A stretch of DNA of 64,000 nucleotides from SZUA-442 sp963759175 (GTDB lineage Bacteria > Actinomycetota > Acidimicrobiia > Spongiisociales > UBA5794), in NCBI GenBank assembly GCA_963759175.1, contig CAVWXP010000015.1:372001-436000 (forward strand). The letters are read 5' to 3'. Below the pieces are notes generated by a model. That model worked only from the letters and a program-made list of their open reading frames with translations, made no database searches and was not told the origin of the DNA. Shown one piece after another: positions 57,306-64,000 of this stretch (within the stretch, counting starts at the first letter, position 1; each line of letters begins with the position of its first letter). Both the position numbers and the translations under genes were made by a program.

Positions 57306-58340
57306 TCAACGACCCCCGACCGTGGCGACGACCTTGAGGTCGCCACCGAGGACGTCGACGCGATCGATACGGAGCTCCACGGCATCAGCCAGGGTGTCGA
57401 ACCGCCCTCCGAGGACTGGTATGCCGGTGCCTCCGCCGAGGAGGGCTCCGAGATACCAGTGGATCTCATCGACGATCCCCGCGTCGAGGAACGATCTGGC
57501 GAGCGCCGGGCCGCCCTCGACCAGGACGGACAGGATTCCCGAGTTCGGCAGCTCCGTGGCGATGTGGAGTGGATCTGCGACGGGACCGCTGCTGATGATG
57601 ATCCCTCCCCGACGACGGTGATCATCCGAGAGGTGCACGGCCCGTCGTCCCGCCACCACCACCGGTCGCGGCTGGGGACCGTCATACTCGATGTCACGGA
57701 CCGAGAGGTCGGGATGGTCGGTCAGGTACGTGCCCGCACCCACCAGCACGGCATCATGTTCGCTGCGCGTGCGATGGACGTCTTCGCGAGCTGCTGCACC
57801 GGTGATCCACTGTGATGTCCCATCGGCCGCAGCGCCCTGACCGTCGAGGGTTGCAGCCATCTTCAGGGTCACGAACGCCCGGCCCGTTCGTCGATGATGG
57901 AAGTACGCACGGTCGGAGCGTTCCACCTCGTCCGCGAGCACGCCTGTCGTGACCTCGATCCCCGCGGTGCGCAGTCGCTCGATGCCTTGGCCGGCGACTC
58001 GGTCGTCCGGATCGATCGCACCGACGACCACCCGTTCGATACCCGAGGCGATGATCGCGTCGGTGCACGGCGGGGTGCGGCCCGTGTGATTGCATGGTTC
58101 GAGCGTCACGACCATGGTGTGGCCGCCGAATGACCGGTCGGCGAGTGCCTCGACCTCGGCATGGGGGTTCCCCGGACCGGTGTGGACACCTTCGGCGACG
58201 ACGGCCCCGTGGGGGTCGACGATGACGGCACCGACACGCGGATTGGGATGCGGGCGGGTGGCTCGAGCCAGCTCGAGGGCCGCGCGCATCGCCGTCTCCA
58301 CGTCGATGCCATCGACGGTGTTGTCGAGTGCATGACGCAT
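57306..58340 (-). CDS. ribD: bifunctional pyrimidine deaminase/reductase RibD
   Basis: 344 residues. N-terminal deaminase with zinc motif NPHAEVEAL and VTLEPCNHTGRTPPCTDAII; C-terminal NADPH-dependent reductase with LKMAATLDGQGAAADGTSQW, DAVLVGAGTYLTDHP and VEGGPALARSFL. Catalyses the second and third steps from GTP. First gene of the operon; its ATG lies right after the FMN riboswitch, whose 3' end carries the AAAGGGA ribosome binding site. Confidence 0.96.
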   Translation of the reverse strand: MRHALDNTVDGIDVETAMRAALELARATRPHPNPRVGAVIVDPHGAVVAEGVHTGPGNPHAEVEALADRSFGGHTMVVTLEPCNHTGRTPPCTDAIIASGIERVVVGAIDPDDRVAGQGIERLRTAGIEVTTGVLADEVERSDRAYFHHRRTGRAFVTLKMAATLDGQGAAADGTSQWITGAAAREDVHRTRSEHDAVLVGAGTYLTDHPDLSVRDIEYDGPQPRPVVVAGRRAVHLSDDHRRRGGIIISSGPVADPLHIATELPNSGILSVLVEGGPALARSFLDAGIVDEIHWYLGALLGGGTGIPVLGGRFDTLADAVELRIDRVDVLGGDLKVVATVGGR

Positions 58341-58348
58341 CAGCGTCC

Positions 58349-58472
58349 CTTTCTTCCATCCGGACTGTCACCGTCGGCCCCGGAATTCCACCGGATCAGC
58401 CCCATGGTCGATGGGGGTAGCGGGCTGTCACCGCCGGTCGGGAATTGCACCCTGCCCTGAAAGGGGTTCGTG
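58349..58472 (-). ncRNA. FMN riboswitch (RFN element)
   Basis: On the minus strand the conserved cores occur in order: TTCAGGGCAGGGTGCAATTC, CCGACCGGCGGT, then GGGGCCGACGGTGACAGTCC and GGATGGAAGAAAGG. These are the RFN-box P1-P6 joints. The element ends nine bases before the ribD ATG with the ribosome binding site in its 3' strand, so FMN probably blocks translation initiation. Confidence 0.96.
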
Positions 58473-58520
58473 CACGATGTTACGACGATCCGGGGGCGAT
58501 GCCACAGGTGGCTGCGAGGG

Positions 58521-58549
58521 GCGTCGCCTGGTCGTCGACCTGGCGACGC
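58521..58549 (-). terminator. hairpin after the GGDEF response regulator gene
   Basis: GCGTCGCC (58521-58528) pairs with GGCGACGC (58542-58549), continuing inside with GGT/ACC. It lies four bases after the stop of the 58553-59479 gene and just before the rib operon leader, so it could separate the two transcripts. No U-tract. Confidence 0.5.
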
Positions 58550-58552
58550 AGC

Positions 58553-59479
58553 TCAGGTCCGTCGATCGATCTGGTAGTTGGTGCCAGGCGTTCGCTTGGC
58601 GACTTCCTTCATCTCCGAGGCGATCGACGAGGCCTCCCATTCGGAGGTGAGCCGACGGTGTTCGGACGTCGCCACACCCATCGACAGCGAGCACATGGGG
58701 AAGGCATGCCGTTCACCGCGGCGGTCGGTCACCTCGATGTAGCCCTGGAGGGCATCTGCCGTGTCGTAGTAGTCGAGGATGCCATCGTCGAACCGGCCCA
58801 TGATGTCCTCGCAGAAGGGCACGGCATTGTCCGCGTGCACGATGGCAACGAAGTCGTCGCCACCGACGTGGCCGACGAAACCGATGGGATCCTTGACGGC
58901 CTCGGCTGCCGAAAGCAACGTCCGGGCCGTGAACTTGATCACCGTGTCACCGCGTAGGAACCCGTAGTGGTCGTTGAAGGCCTTGAAGTTGTCGAGGTCC
59001 GCATGAACCACGGCGACCATCTCACCGGCATCGAGGTACTCCTCGAGGCGTCCGGTGATGCGGAAGTTGCCGGGGAGTCCGGTGAGCGGTGACAGATCCC
59101 GCATCTGCTGCGAGCGGCGTAGGACCGTCCGCACCCTGGCGATCAGTTCCTCGAGGTCGAAGGGCTTGGTGATGTAGTCGTCCGCACCGAGGTCGAGGCC
59201 CTTGACCCGATCCTCGGCGAGGCTGCGGGCGGTGAGGACGATGACGGGGATGTTGGCGGTCGTCGGATCGCTCCTGAGTCGCCTGAGTACCGTCAAACCG
59301 TCGATCTCCGGCATCATGACGTCGAGGAGCATCAGATCGGGCGGAGCTTCGGCAGCCTTCTCGAGGGCCTCCCGACCGCCGCCGGCGAGTTCCACGACGA
59401 ATCCGTCCAACTCGAGGTTGAGCCTGACGAACTGGAGGATGTCCGGGTCGTCATCCACGACGAGGATGCGTTCACTCAT
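58553..59479 (-). CDS. response regulator with degenerate GGDEF domain
   Basis: 308 residues. REC domain: acidic pocket D10-D11 region, phospho-acceptor Asp53 in LMLLDVMMPEIDG, Thr83, Lys105 (ITKPFDLEEL). The GGDEF domain has VHADLDNFKAFNDHYGFLRG then DTV, but the active-site loop is GGDDF (residues 206-210) and the usual GH of NDxxGH is GF. c-di-GMP synthesis is thus doubtful; it may bind nucleotide or act by protein contact. It overlaps rpe (ATGA). No histidine kinase is adjacent. Confidence 0.9.
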   Translation of the reverse strand: MSERILVVDDDPDILQFVRLNLELDGFVVELAGGGREALEKAAEAPPDLMLLDVMMPEIDGLTVLRRLRSDPTTANIPVIVLTARSLAEDRVKGLDLGADDYITKPFDLEELIARVRTVLRRSQQMRDLSPLTGLPGNFRITGRLEEYLDAGEMVAVVHADLDNFKAFNDHYGFLRGDTVIKFTARTLLSAAEAVKDPIGFVGHVGGDDFVAIVHADNAVPFCEDIMGRFDDGILDYYDTADALQGYIEVTDRRGERHAFPMCSLSMGVATSEHRRLTSEWEASSIASEMKEVAKRTPGTNYQIDRRT

Positions 59480-60150
59480 GTTCGATCGTTGCTCTCTGCC
59501 ATTGCTCGTAGTGCGGCGGCAGCGGCCCGCGGATCATCCGCGTGGAACACCGAGGTTCCTGCAACGAGCACCGTTGCACCTGCGGCATACGCCCTACCCA
59601 CCGTGTGGAGGTCCACTCCCCCATCGACCTCTATATCGGTCGACAATCCTCTGGCATCAATGGTTTCTCTGAGCTCTTCGATCTTGGGCAGCACGTCGTC
59701 GATGAAGCGTTGCCCACCGAACCCTGGATGGACACTCATGACCACCACTTTCGAACAGCGGTCGAGGTGGGGAATCACCGCCGCAACCGGTGTCGGTGGG
59801 TTGAGGACCAGTCCGGCGTCGAGACCCAGGTCCGCCGCCGAGTCGAAGAAGGGTGTCGGATCGGGTACCGCTTCGATGTGGGCGGTGACACCATCGGCGC
59901 CTGCCGCGGCAAGCGGATCGAGATACCGCACCGGGTCGGTGATCATGAGATGGCAGTCGAGGTACAGGCCAGTCGCTGCACGCAACGAGGCCACGACGGG
60001 AGGCCCCATGGAGATGTTCGGCACGAAATGGCCATCCATGACATCGACATGGATGAGATCCACGACATCGGCGACGGAGGCCACATCGGAGCCGAGTCGA
60101 GCGAAATCGGCGGCGAGGATCGACGGGGCAATGCGCAGCGAGTCTCTCAT
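59476..60150 (-). CDS. rpe: ribulose-phosphate 3-epimerase
   Basis: 224-residue TIM-barrel enzyme of the pentose phosphate/Calvin pathway. Conserved: RIAPSILAADFARLG, HVDVMDGHFVPNIS, DCHLMITDPVRYL, VVMSVHPGFGGQRFI and DIEVDGGVD. Metal His and catalytic Asp residues are present. It is separated from divergent ppk2 by 45 bp and co-translated with the response regulator gene. Confidence 0.97.
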   Translation of the reverse strand: MRDSLRIAPSILAADFARLGSDVASVADVVDLIHVDVMDGHFVPNISMGPPVVASLRAATGLYLDCHLMITDPVRYLDPLAAAGADGVTAHIEAVPDPTPFFDSAADLGLDAGLVLNPPTPVAAVIPHLDRCSKVVVMSVHPGFGGQRFIDDVLPKIEELRETIDARGLSTDIEVDGGVDLHTVGRAYAAGATVLVAGTSVFHADDPRAAAAALRAMAESNDRT

Positions 60151-60195
60151 TGCGTGGGATTGTACGATGGGTTGGCTGGCCAGAGGAGGACATCC

Positions 60196-61011
60196 GTGGA
60201 CGAACTCGCCCGATACCGTGTCGATGAGGGGATGCGCGTCGACCTCGCGGCGACCGATCCCCGTGACACCGGTTTGTACCCGGACCTGACGAAGCGGACA
60301 TCAGGGACCGTCCTGAATGCGCTCAACCAGCGACTCGCCGAGCTCCAGCGGCTGTTGTGGGCCGATGGATCTCGCAGCTTGCTCCTCGTCCTCCAGGCCA
60401 TGGACACAGGGGGCAAGGACGGGACGATCAGGAAGGTCTTCACCGGCGTCAACCCGCAGGGGGTCGACGTCCGAGGCTTCGGGGTGCCTTCGGAACTCGA
60501 GCGGGACCACGATTATCTGTGGAGGATCCACCAGCGAACCCCGAGCGCAGGTCGGATCGGGGTGTTCAACCGGAGCCACTACGAGGATGTCCTGGTCGTG
60601 CGCGTCGAGCAGCTCGTCCCTGAGACACGGTGGAGGCGTCGGTATGACCACATCCGGGCGTTCGAGCAACTCCTCGACGACGAGGGAACGGTCGTCCGGA
60701 AGGTGATGCTCAACATCTCCAAGGCCGAGCAGAAGCGCCGTCTCGAGGCTCGTCTCGCCGATCCGACCAAGGGCTACAAGTTCAACCCGTCCGACCTCGA
60801 CACGCGGGCGAAGTGGAACGACTACATGCGTGCCTATGAGGATGCGCTCTCGGAGACCTCCACGACCCACGCACCGTGGTACGTGGTCCCTGCCGATCGG
60901 AAGTGGTATCGGAACCTGGTCGTCCTGCGCATCCTCATCGAGGCCCTCGAGACCCTCGACATCGCCTACCCGGAACCCGAGGTCGACCTCGCATCGGTCG
61001 TCATCGTCTGA
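60196..61011 (+). CDS. ppk2: PPK2-family polyphosphate--nucleotide phosphotransferase
   Basis: 271 residues. Walker A as LQAMDTGGKDGTIRKVF, a fingers motif GVFNRSHYEDVLVVRVE and the lid region with Lys/Arg residues (KAEQKRRLEARLADPTKGYK), ending in PWYVVPADRKWYRNLVVLRI. PPK2 enzymes use polyphosphate to phosphorylate AMP and/or ADP; which class this is cannot be decided. GTG at 60196 with AGAGGAGGA upstream. It is inserted between rpe and rsmB on the opposite strand. Confidence 0.93.
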   Translation: MDELARYRVDEGMRVDLAATDPRDTGLYPDLTKRTSGTVLNALNQRLAELQRLLWADGSRSLLLVLQAMDTGGKDGTIRKVFTGVNPQGVDVRGFGVPSELERDHDYLWRIHQRTPSAGRIGVFNRSHYEDVLVVRVEQLVPETRWRRRYDHIRAFEQLLDDEGTVVRKVMLNISKAEQKRRLEARLADPTKGYKFNPSDLDTRAKWNDYMRAYEDALSETSTTHAPWYVVPADRKWYRNLVVLRILIEALETLDIAYPEPEVDLASVVIV

Positions 61012-61012
61012 C

Positions 61013-62206
61013 TCAGGTGTCGAAGGCCGCGATGAACATGCCATCGGTGCCGGCGATGTGCGGCCCGAGGAGCGTGCCATCGCCCCATGGGATACCGAGT
61101 GGTGTCGGTGGTCCGTGGAATCCCAGTTCCTCAAGCACCCCCTTGGTCTCGGCTGCGGTCACGGTGCAGACGCTGTAGACGACGCGGCCGCCGGGTCGGA
61201 CGATCCTCAGGGCCTCCTCGACGAGTTGGCGTTGCACCGTGCGGTACCGCGCTGGCGCGTCGGGCGAGAATCGGTATCTGATCTCGGGGCGGCGCCGCAT
61301 CGTGCCCAGCCCCGTGCACGGAGCGTCGACGAGAACCCGATCTGCGCTCGCGTCGCGGAACGGGGATTGCGTCCCGTCGGCAACCACCCACCGAATCGAG
61401 TCCGGTGTTCGATGTCGCTGGGCGGCCCTTTGCAGGCGACGCGGATGGATGTCGGACCCGGCCACGAGACCGGTCGCACCGACGGCGTCACCGAGCGCGC
61501 GCGTCTTGCCGCCCGGCGCCGCAGCGAGATCGACGACGATGTCGCCCGGCCCGGCCGCCACTGCCTCTGCGACTGCGGCCGAGGCGGGATCGATGATGTC
61601 GACGAAGCCGGATGACTCGAGCGCGACGACGTCATCGACTTCGGGATCGGCGTAGCGGGTGGCGAATCCTCCGCCATCGAGGCCACGGAACCTGATGCCG
61701 GTGGGTGCTGGCTCGTTGCTCGCCGTGAGGAAGGCTTCCGCCGCGGCGCCACCCAGATCATCCCCGAGGAGGTTGACCAGCGGTTCCGGATACGAGTCGA
61801 TGAGTTCCCATGCACCGGCTGGCGGCTGCTCAGCCACCGACCGGAGCGCTGCGTTCACGAACCCCCGCGCTCGGGCCAACCGGGACGTCGCGACGGCTTC
61901 GACGGCCTCGTTCACCGCGGCGTACGGCTCCGTCGACAGATAGCGCATCTCTGCGGTGGCGATGCGCATGACGGCCAACGCGTACGGGTCGACCTTGTCG
62001 AGTGGTCGTGAGCTGGACGTGGCGAGCGCTCGGTCGATTGCAGGGAGGAACCGCAGCGCCGTGTACACGAGTCGCTGATAGAAGCCGTGGTCGTCGACCG
62101 GATCGACCGAGGTCGTGGCGACGAGGGTGTTCGCATAGGCGCCGGAGCGCATGATCCGATCCAGCGATTCGGCCGCAGACCGTCTCGGACCGTGGGTGGG
62201 TTTCAC
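61013..62206 (-). CDS. rsmB: 16S rRNA (cytosine-967-C5)-methyltransferase RsmB
   Basis: 397 residues. NusB-like N-terminal domain (AAESLDRIMRSGAYANTLVA, AVNEAVEAVATSRLARARGF), then the methyltransferase with VDLAAAPGGKTRALGD, VVADGTQSPF, the catalytic Cys motif DAPCTGLGTMRRRPEIRYRF and the second Cys in VYSVCTVTAAE (usually YSTC). GTG at 62206 overlaps the fmt stop. ATG-rich extension upstream lies in fmt and is rejected. It ends one base beyond ppk2 (convergent). Confidence 0.95.
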   Translation of the reverse strand: MKPTHGPRRSAAESLDRIMRSGAYANTLVATTSVDPVDDHGFYQRLVYTALRFLPAIDRALATSSSRPLDKVDPYALAVMRIATAEMRYLSTEPYAAVNEAVEAVATSRLARARGFVNAALRSVAEQPPAGAWELIDSYPEPLVNLLGDDLGGAAAEAFLTASNEPAPTGIRFRGLDGGGFATRYADPEVDDVVALESSGFVDIIDPASAAVAEAVAAGPGDIVVDLAAAPGGKTRALGDAVGATGLVAGSDIHPRRLQRAAQRHRTPDSIRWVVADGTQSPFRDASADRVLVDAPCTGLGTMRRRPEIRYRFSPDAPARYRTVQRQLVEEALRIVRPGGRVVYSVCTVTAAETKGVLEELGFHGPPTPLGIPWGDGTLLGPHIAGTDGMFIAAFDT

Positions 62207-63123
62207 GGGCTGTCGGTGCCGAAGGTCGTTGGCTCGTTCCGCCGGCCGTTCATCCATGCGGTTGCGTCCATGATCTGCTTGCCGTCCGGTTGGACGCGGC
62301 GTAGCTCGAGGGCCCCATCGGCGAAACCGGCGATGACCCCGATGGCGCTGACCCGGATCGTTCCCTGTTCGGCTCCGCCGTCGTAGCGTCGCGCCGACCA
62401 GATCCGGAGGGAGCCCTCGGCGGTCTCGAGTCTGGCACCGGGTCGCGGGGTGAACGCACGGACGCACCGCTCCGCCCTGGCGATATCCCACGTCGGGAGC
62501 ACCCTTGCCTCAGCAGTGGTCAGGCGCTTCGCATGGGTCGGATCGGTGTCGATCTGGGGTACCGGGATGCGCCGGCCCGACAGATAGTCGGGAAGCGCCG
62601 TGTCCACGAGGGCCGCGCCGAGATGCGCCAGCCGACCGGTGAGGGTGCCGCCGGTCTCGTACGCACCGATCGGCGTGGAGGTCTCACCGATGATCGGACC
62701 CGTGTCGAGGCCTTCGTCGAGCTTCATCAGCGTCACCCCCGTCAGCTCGTCGCCTGCGGCGATCGAGCGCTCGACGGGGGCGGCTCCGCGCCATCGGGGA
62801 AGAAGCGAGAAGTGGACGTTCAGGAAGCCCGCATCGGTGCTGGCGAGCATCGCCGGTGTCAGGATGCGCCCGTAGGCCACCACCAGACCGAATCGTGCGC
62901 CCGTGGACAGCAGGGTGTCGAGGAGCTCGGTGCGATCATCGGGCTGGGCGACGGGGAGTCCCCACTGGCCGGCAGCCACCTTCACCGGGCTCGGCGTCCT
63001 CACCCCGCCTCGGCCCGAACGTCGATCCGGTTGGGTGATGACGAGGTCGATGTCCTCGATGCCACCGAGCGCGGCGAGGCTGGGGACGGCTGCGGCGGGC
63101 GTGCCCATGAAGATGGCGCCCAT
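62203..63123 (-). CDS. fmt: methionyl-tRNA formyltransferase
   Basis: 306 residues. Formylates initiator Met-tRNA with 10-formyl-THF. Active-site pattern: FLNVHFSLLPRWRGAAPVER (Asn, His) and MKLDEGLDTGPIIGETSTPI (Asp). N-terminal FMGTPAAAVPSLAALGG and a C-terminal OB-like domain are present. ATG at 63123, three bases after def. Coupled to rsmB downstream. Confidence 0.96.
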   Translation of the reverse strand: MGAIFMGTPAAAVPSLAALGGIEDIDLVITQPDRRSGRGGVRTPSPVKVAAGQWGLPVAQPDDRTELLDTLLSTGARFGLVVAYGRILTPAMLASTDAGFLNVHFSLLPRWRGAAPVERSIAAGDELTGVTLMKLDEGLDTGPIIGETSTPIGAYETGGTLTGRLAHLGAALVDTALPDYLSGRRIPVPQIDTDPTHAKRLTTAEARVLPTWDIARAERCVRAFTPRPGARLETAEGSLRIWSARRYDGGAEQGTIRVSAIGVIAGFADGALELRRVQPDGKQIMDATAWMNGRRNEPTTFGTDSP

Positions 63124-63125
63124 CG

Positions 63126-63626
63126 TCAGAATCCTGCCGGTCCGAGGGACTCCTGCCGGAGGTCGGCCAGAGCTGTCCTGCGGGTACGCCTCGGGAGCCG
63201 CTCGAGGAGGAGGATGCCGTCGAGATGGTCGATCTCGTGTTGGAGGACACGGCCCATGAGTTCATCACCTTCGTACCGCACCGGGTCCCCGTTGAGATCC
63301 AGGCCCTCGGCGGCTGCGTGATCGGACCGCTTGATGTTCCAGTACCGCCCGGGGACCGAGAGGCATCCCTCCTCGAACTTCCAGGAGCCGGAGGTCTCGA
63401 CGATCTCGGGATTGACCATGACGAACGGCCCGTCGCCTATGTCAGCGACGAAGACGCGCTTGGATATCCCGATCTGTGGTGCGGCGAGGCCGACGCCGGG
63501 AGCTTCGTACATCGTCGCCAGCATGTCCTCGGCGAGGCGGGCGAGGTCGGCATCGAACGCCGTCACGGTGGCGGCCTGCATAGCAAGCACCGGATCCGGA
63601 AACCTTCGGATGGGATAGATCGCCAT
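63126..63626 (-). CDS. def: peptide deformylase
   Basis: 166 residues. Removes the N-formyl group from nascent proteins. All three motifs intact: GVGLAAPQIG (44-53), EGCLSVPG with metal Cys88, and QHEIDHLDG with His130, Glu131, His134. First gene of the def-fmt-rsmB string, 100 bp downstream of priA. Confidence 0.97.
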   Translation of the reverse strand: MAIYPIRRFPDPVLAMQAATVTAFDADLARLAEDMLATMYEAPGVGLAAPQIGISKRVFVADIGDGPFVMVNPEIVETSGSWKFEEGCLSVPGRYWNIKRSDHAAAEGLDLNGDPVRYEGDELMGRVLQHEIDHLDGILLLERLPRRTRRTALADLRQESLGPAGF

Positions 63627-63729
63627 GCCGGCAGGCTACCGAAACGCGGTGACCTGCCGGTAACCACGCCGTGGGTGCGCGACCCTCTCGGCGCCGGTCA
63701 TGTGTGTGCACGAGCGCGCACGTGCATGC

Positions 63730-64000
63730 TCACAAGTCGATCGGATCGACGTCGACACGCACCCGTGCCCCACGATCGCGCATGGTGCCGACCCCGCGAC
63801 GAAGCGCGAGGCGCGCCCTCGTGAGGTCGTGACCGGTGATCAGCCACCGGTCACGTTCTCCCACACGTGCGGGACCGTGGACCGTTGCGAGGCCCTCGAT
63901 CGATGAGCGGACCAGGTCGTCGGCCCCGTCGATGTCGGCGACTTCGAGGGCTATCAGCTCGCCGAACGGAGGGAACCCGGCCCTTCGGCGCCTCTGCGCC
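63730..64000 (-). CDS. priA: primosomal protein N' PriA, C-terminal fragment
   Basis: Visible are the last 89 codons, running off the right edge; stop TGA at 63730-63732. The fragment has AQRRRRAGFPPFGELIALEV, matching the RxxxxFPPF segment of the PriA C-terminal domain, then VGERDRWLITGHDLTRARLA and a DVDPIDL ending. PriA-def-fmt-rsmB is a common order. Actinobacterial PriA often lacks helicase motifs, but that part is outside the window. The 103 bp before def contain GT/GC-rich inverted repeats but no gene. Confidence 0.85.
   Translation of the reverse strand, partial: AQRRRRAGFPPFGELIALEVADIDGADDLVRSSIEGLATVHGPARVGERDRWLITGHDLTRARLALRRGVGTMRDRGARVRVDVDPIDL

Noticed and set aside
63660..63729. 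GT/GC-rich inverted repeats between priA and def as a terminator
   Set aside because: Pairing is imperfect and alternating purine-pyrimidine runs give many trivial matches; no U-tract.

Overview
The window is a high-GC, gene-dense bacterial chromosome segment, almost all of it on the minus strand and organised as long, tightly overlapping operons. Gene content points to an actinobacterium (Actinomycetota). It has a complete Pup-proteasome locus (pup, dop, pafA, prcBA, ARC/Mpa ATPase, PafBC regulators), a DUF4193 protein, and two blocks whose gene order I know from Mycobacterium tuberculosis: der-cmk-rluB-scpB-scpA-xerD-nudix-pyrG-recN-nadK-tlyA-small ORF-HAD (compare Rv1713 back to Rv1692), and helY-pafC-pafB-pafA...prcA-prcB-pup-dop-mpa-trmI (compare Rv2092c to Rv2118c). 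No mycolate, WhiB or tatAC genes are present. An uncultured, Acidimicrobiia-like lineage is my guess, not a demonstrated placement.

Layout. 1-2.75 kb: unlinked accessory genes (YdeI-like fragment, VOC protein, PPOX-fold oxidoreductase, acetamidase). 2.8-2.9 kb: tRNA-Pro(GGG). 2.9-21.8 kb: the conserved minus-strand housekeeping block (carboxyltransferase, Der, CMP kinase, EPSP synthase, RluB, condensin ScpAB, XerD, CTP synthase, RecN, NAD kinase, TlyA), with divergent ispH, ending in a peptidase, an acetyltransferase and a polyprenol-phosphate glycosyltransferase. 21.9-25.8 kb: DUF4193, lipid kinase, HelY-type helicase. 26-37 kb: zinc-ribbon protein, PafC, PafB, a lipoprotein, PafA, 20S proteasome, Pup, Dop, ARC, TrmI, then four very small membrane proteins. 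37-49 kb: mixed genes (MFS, OmpA/BON protein, DivIVA-like, CREST hydrolase, threonine dehydratase, ThiI, DUF308-DUF389 fusion, TyrRS, alkyladenine glycosylase, Ca/Na exchanger). 49-58.5 kb: translation genes (pheST, rRNA methyltransferase, rplT-rpmI-infC) and the riboflavin operon under an FMN riboswitch. 58.5-64 kb: GGDEF response regulator, rpe, ppk2, rsmB, fmt, def and the C-terminus of priA.

How genes work together. In the Pup system, Dop deamidates Pup-GGQ, PafA ligates it to targets, the ARC ring unfolds them and PrcAB degrades them; PafBC is the linked DNA-damage activator. The rib operon makes riboflavin and is feedback-controlled by FMN. fmt and def act at both ends of the life of the N-terminal formyl group. 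Neighbouring genes overlap by 4 bp (ATGA, GTGA, TTGA, apparently CTGA) about twenty times, so translational coupling is a general feature.

Points of special interest: apparent frameshifts in recN (two) and in pheS (one, an essential gene, which suggests sequence error); non-canonical initiation codons (AUC for infC, AUC or CUG for rluB, CUG for tlyA, perhaps AUC for pheS); an attenuator-like leader before pheS; a hairpin that can hide the infC ribosome binding site; an Ala instead of Gly before the proteasome catalytic Thr; and a cluster of small membrane proteins coupled to trmI and the proteasome ATPase. I saw no CRISPR array, insertion sequence, prophage or defence island, and no gene-free stretch longer than 300 bases.
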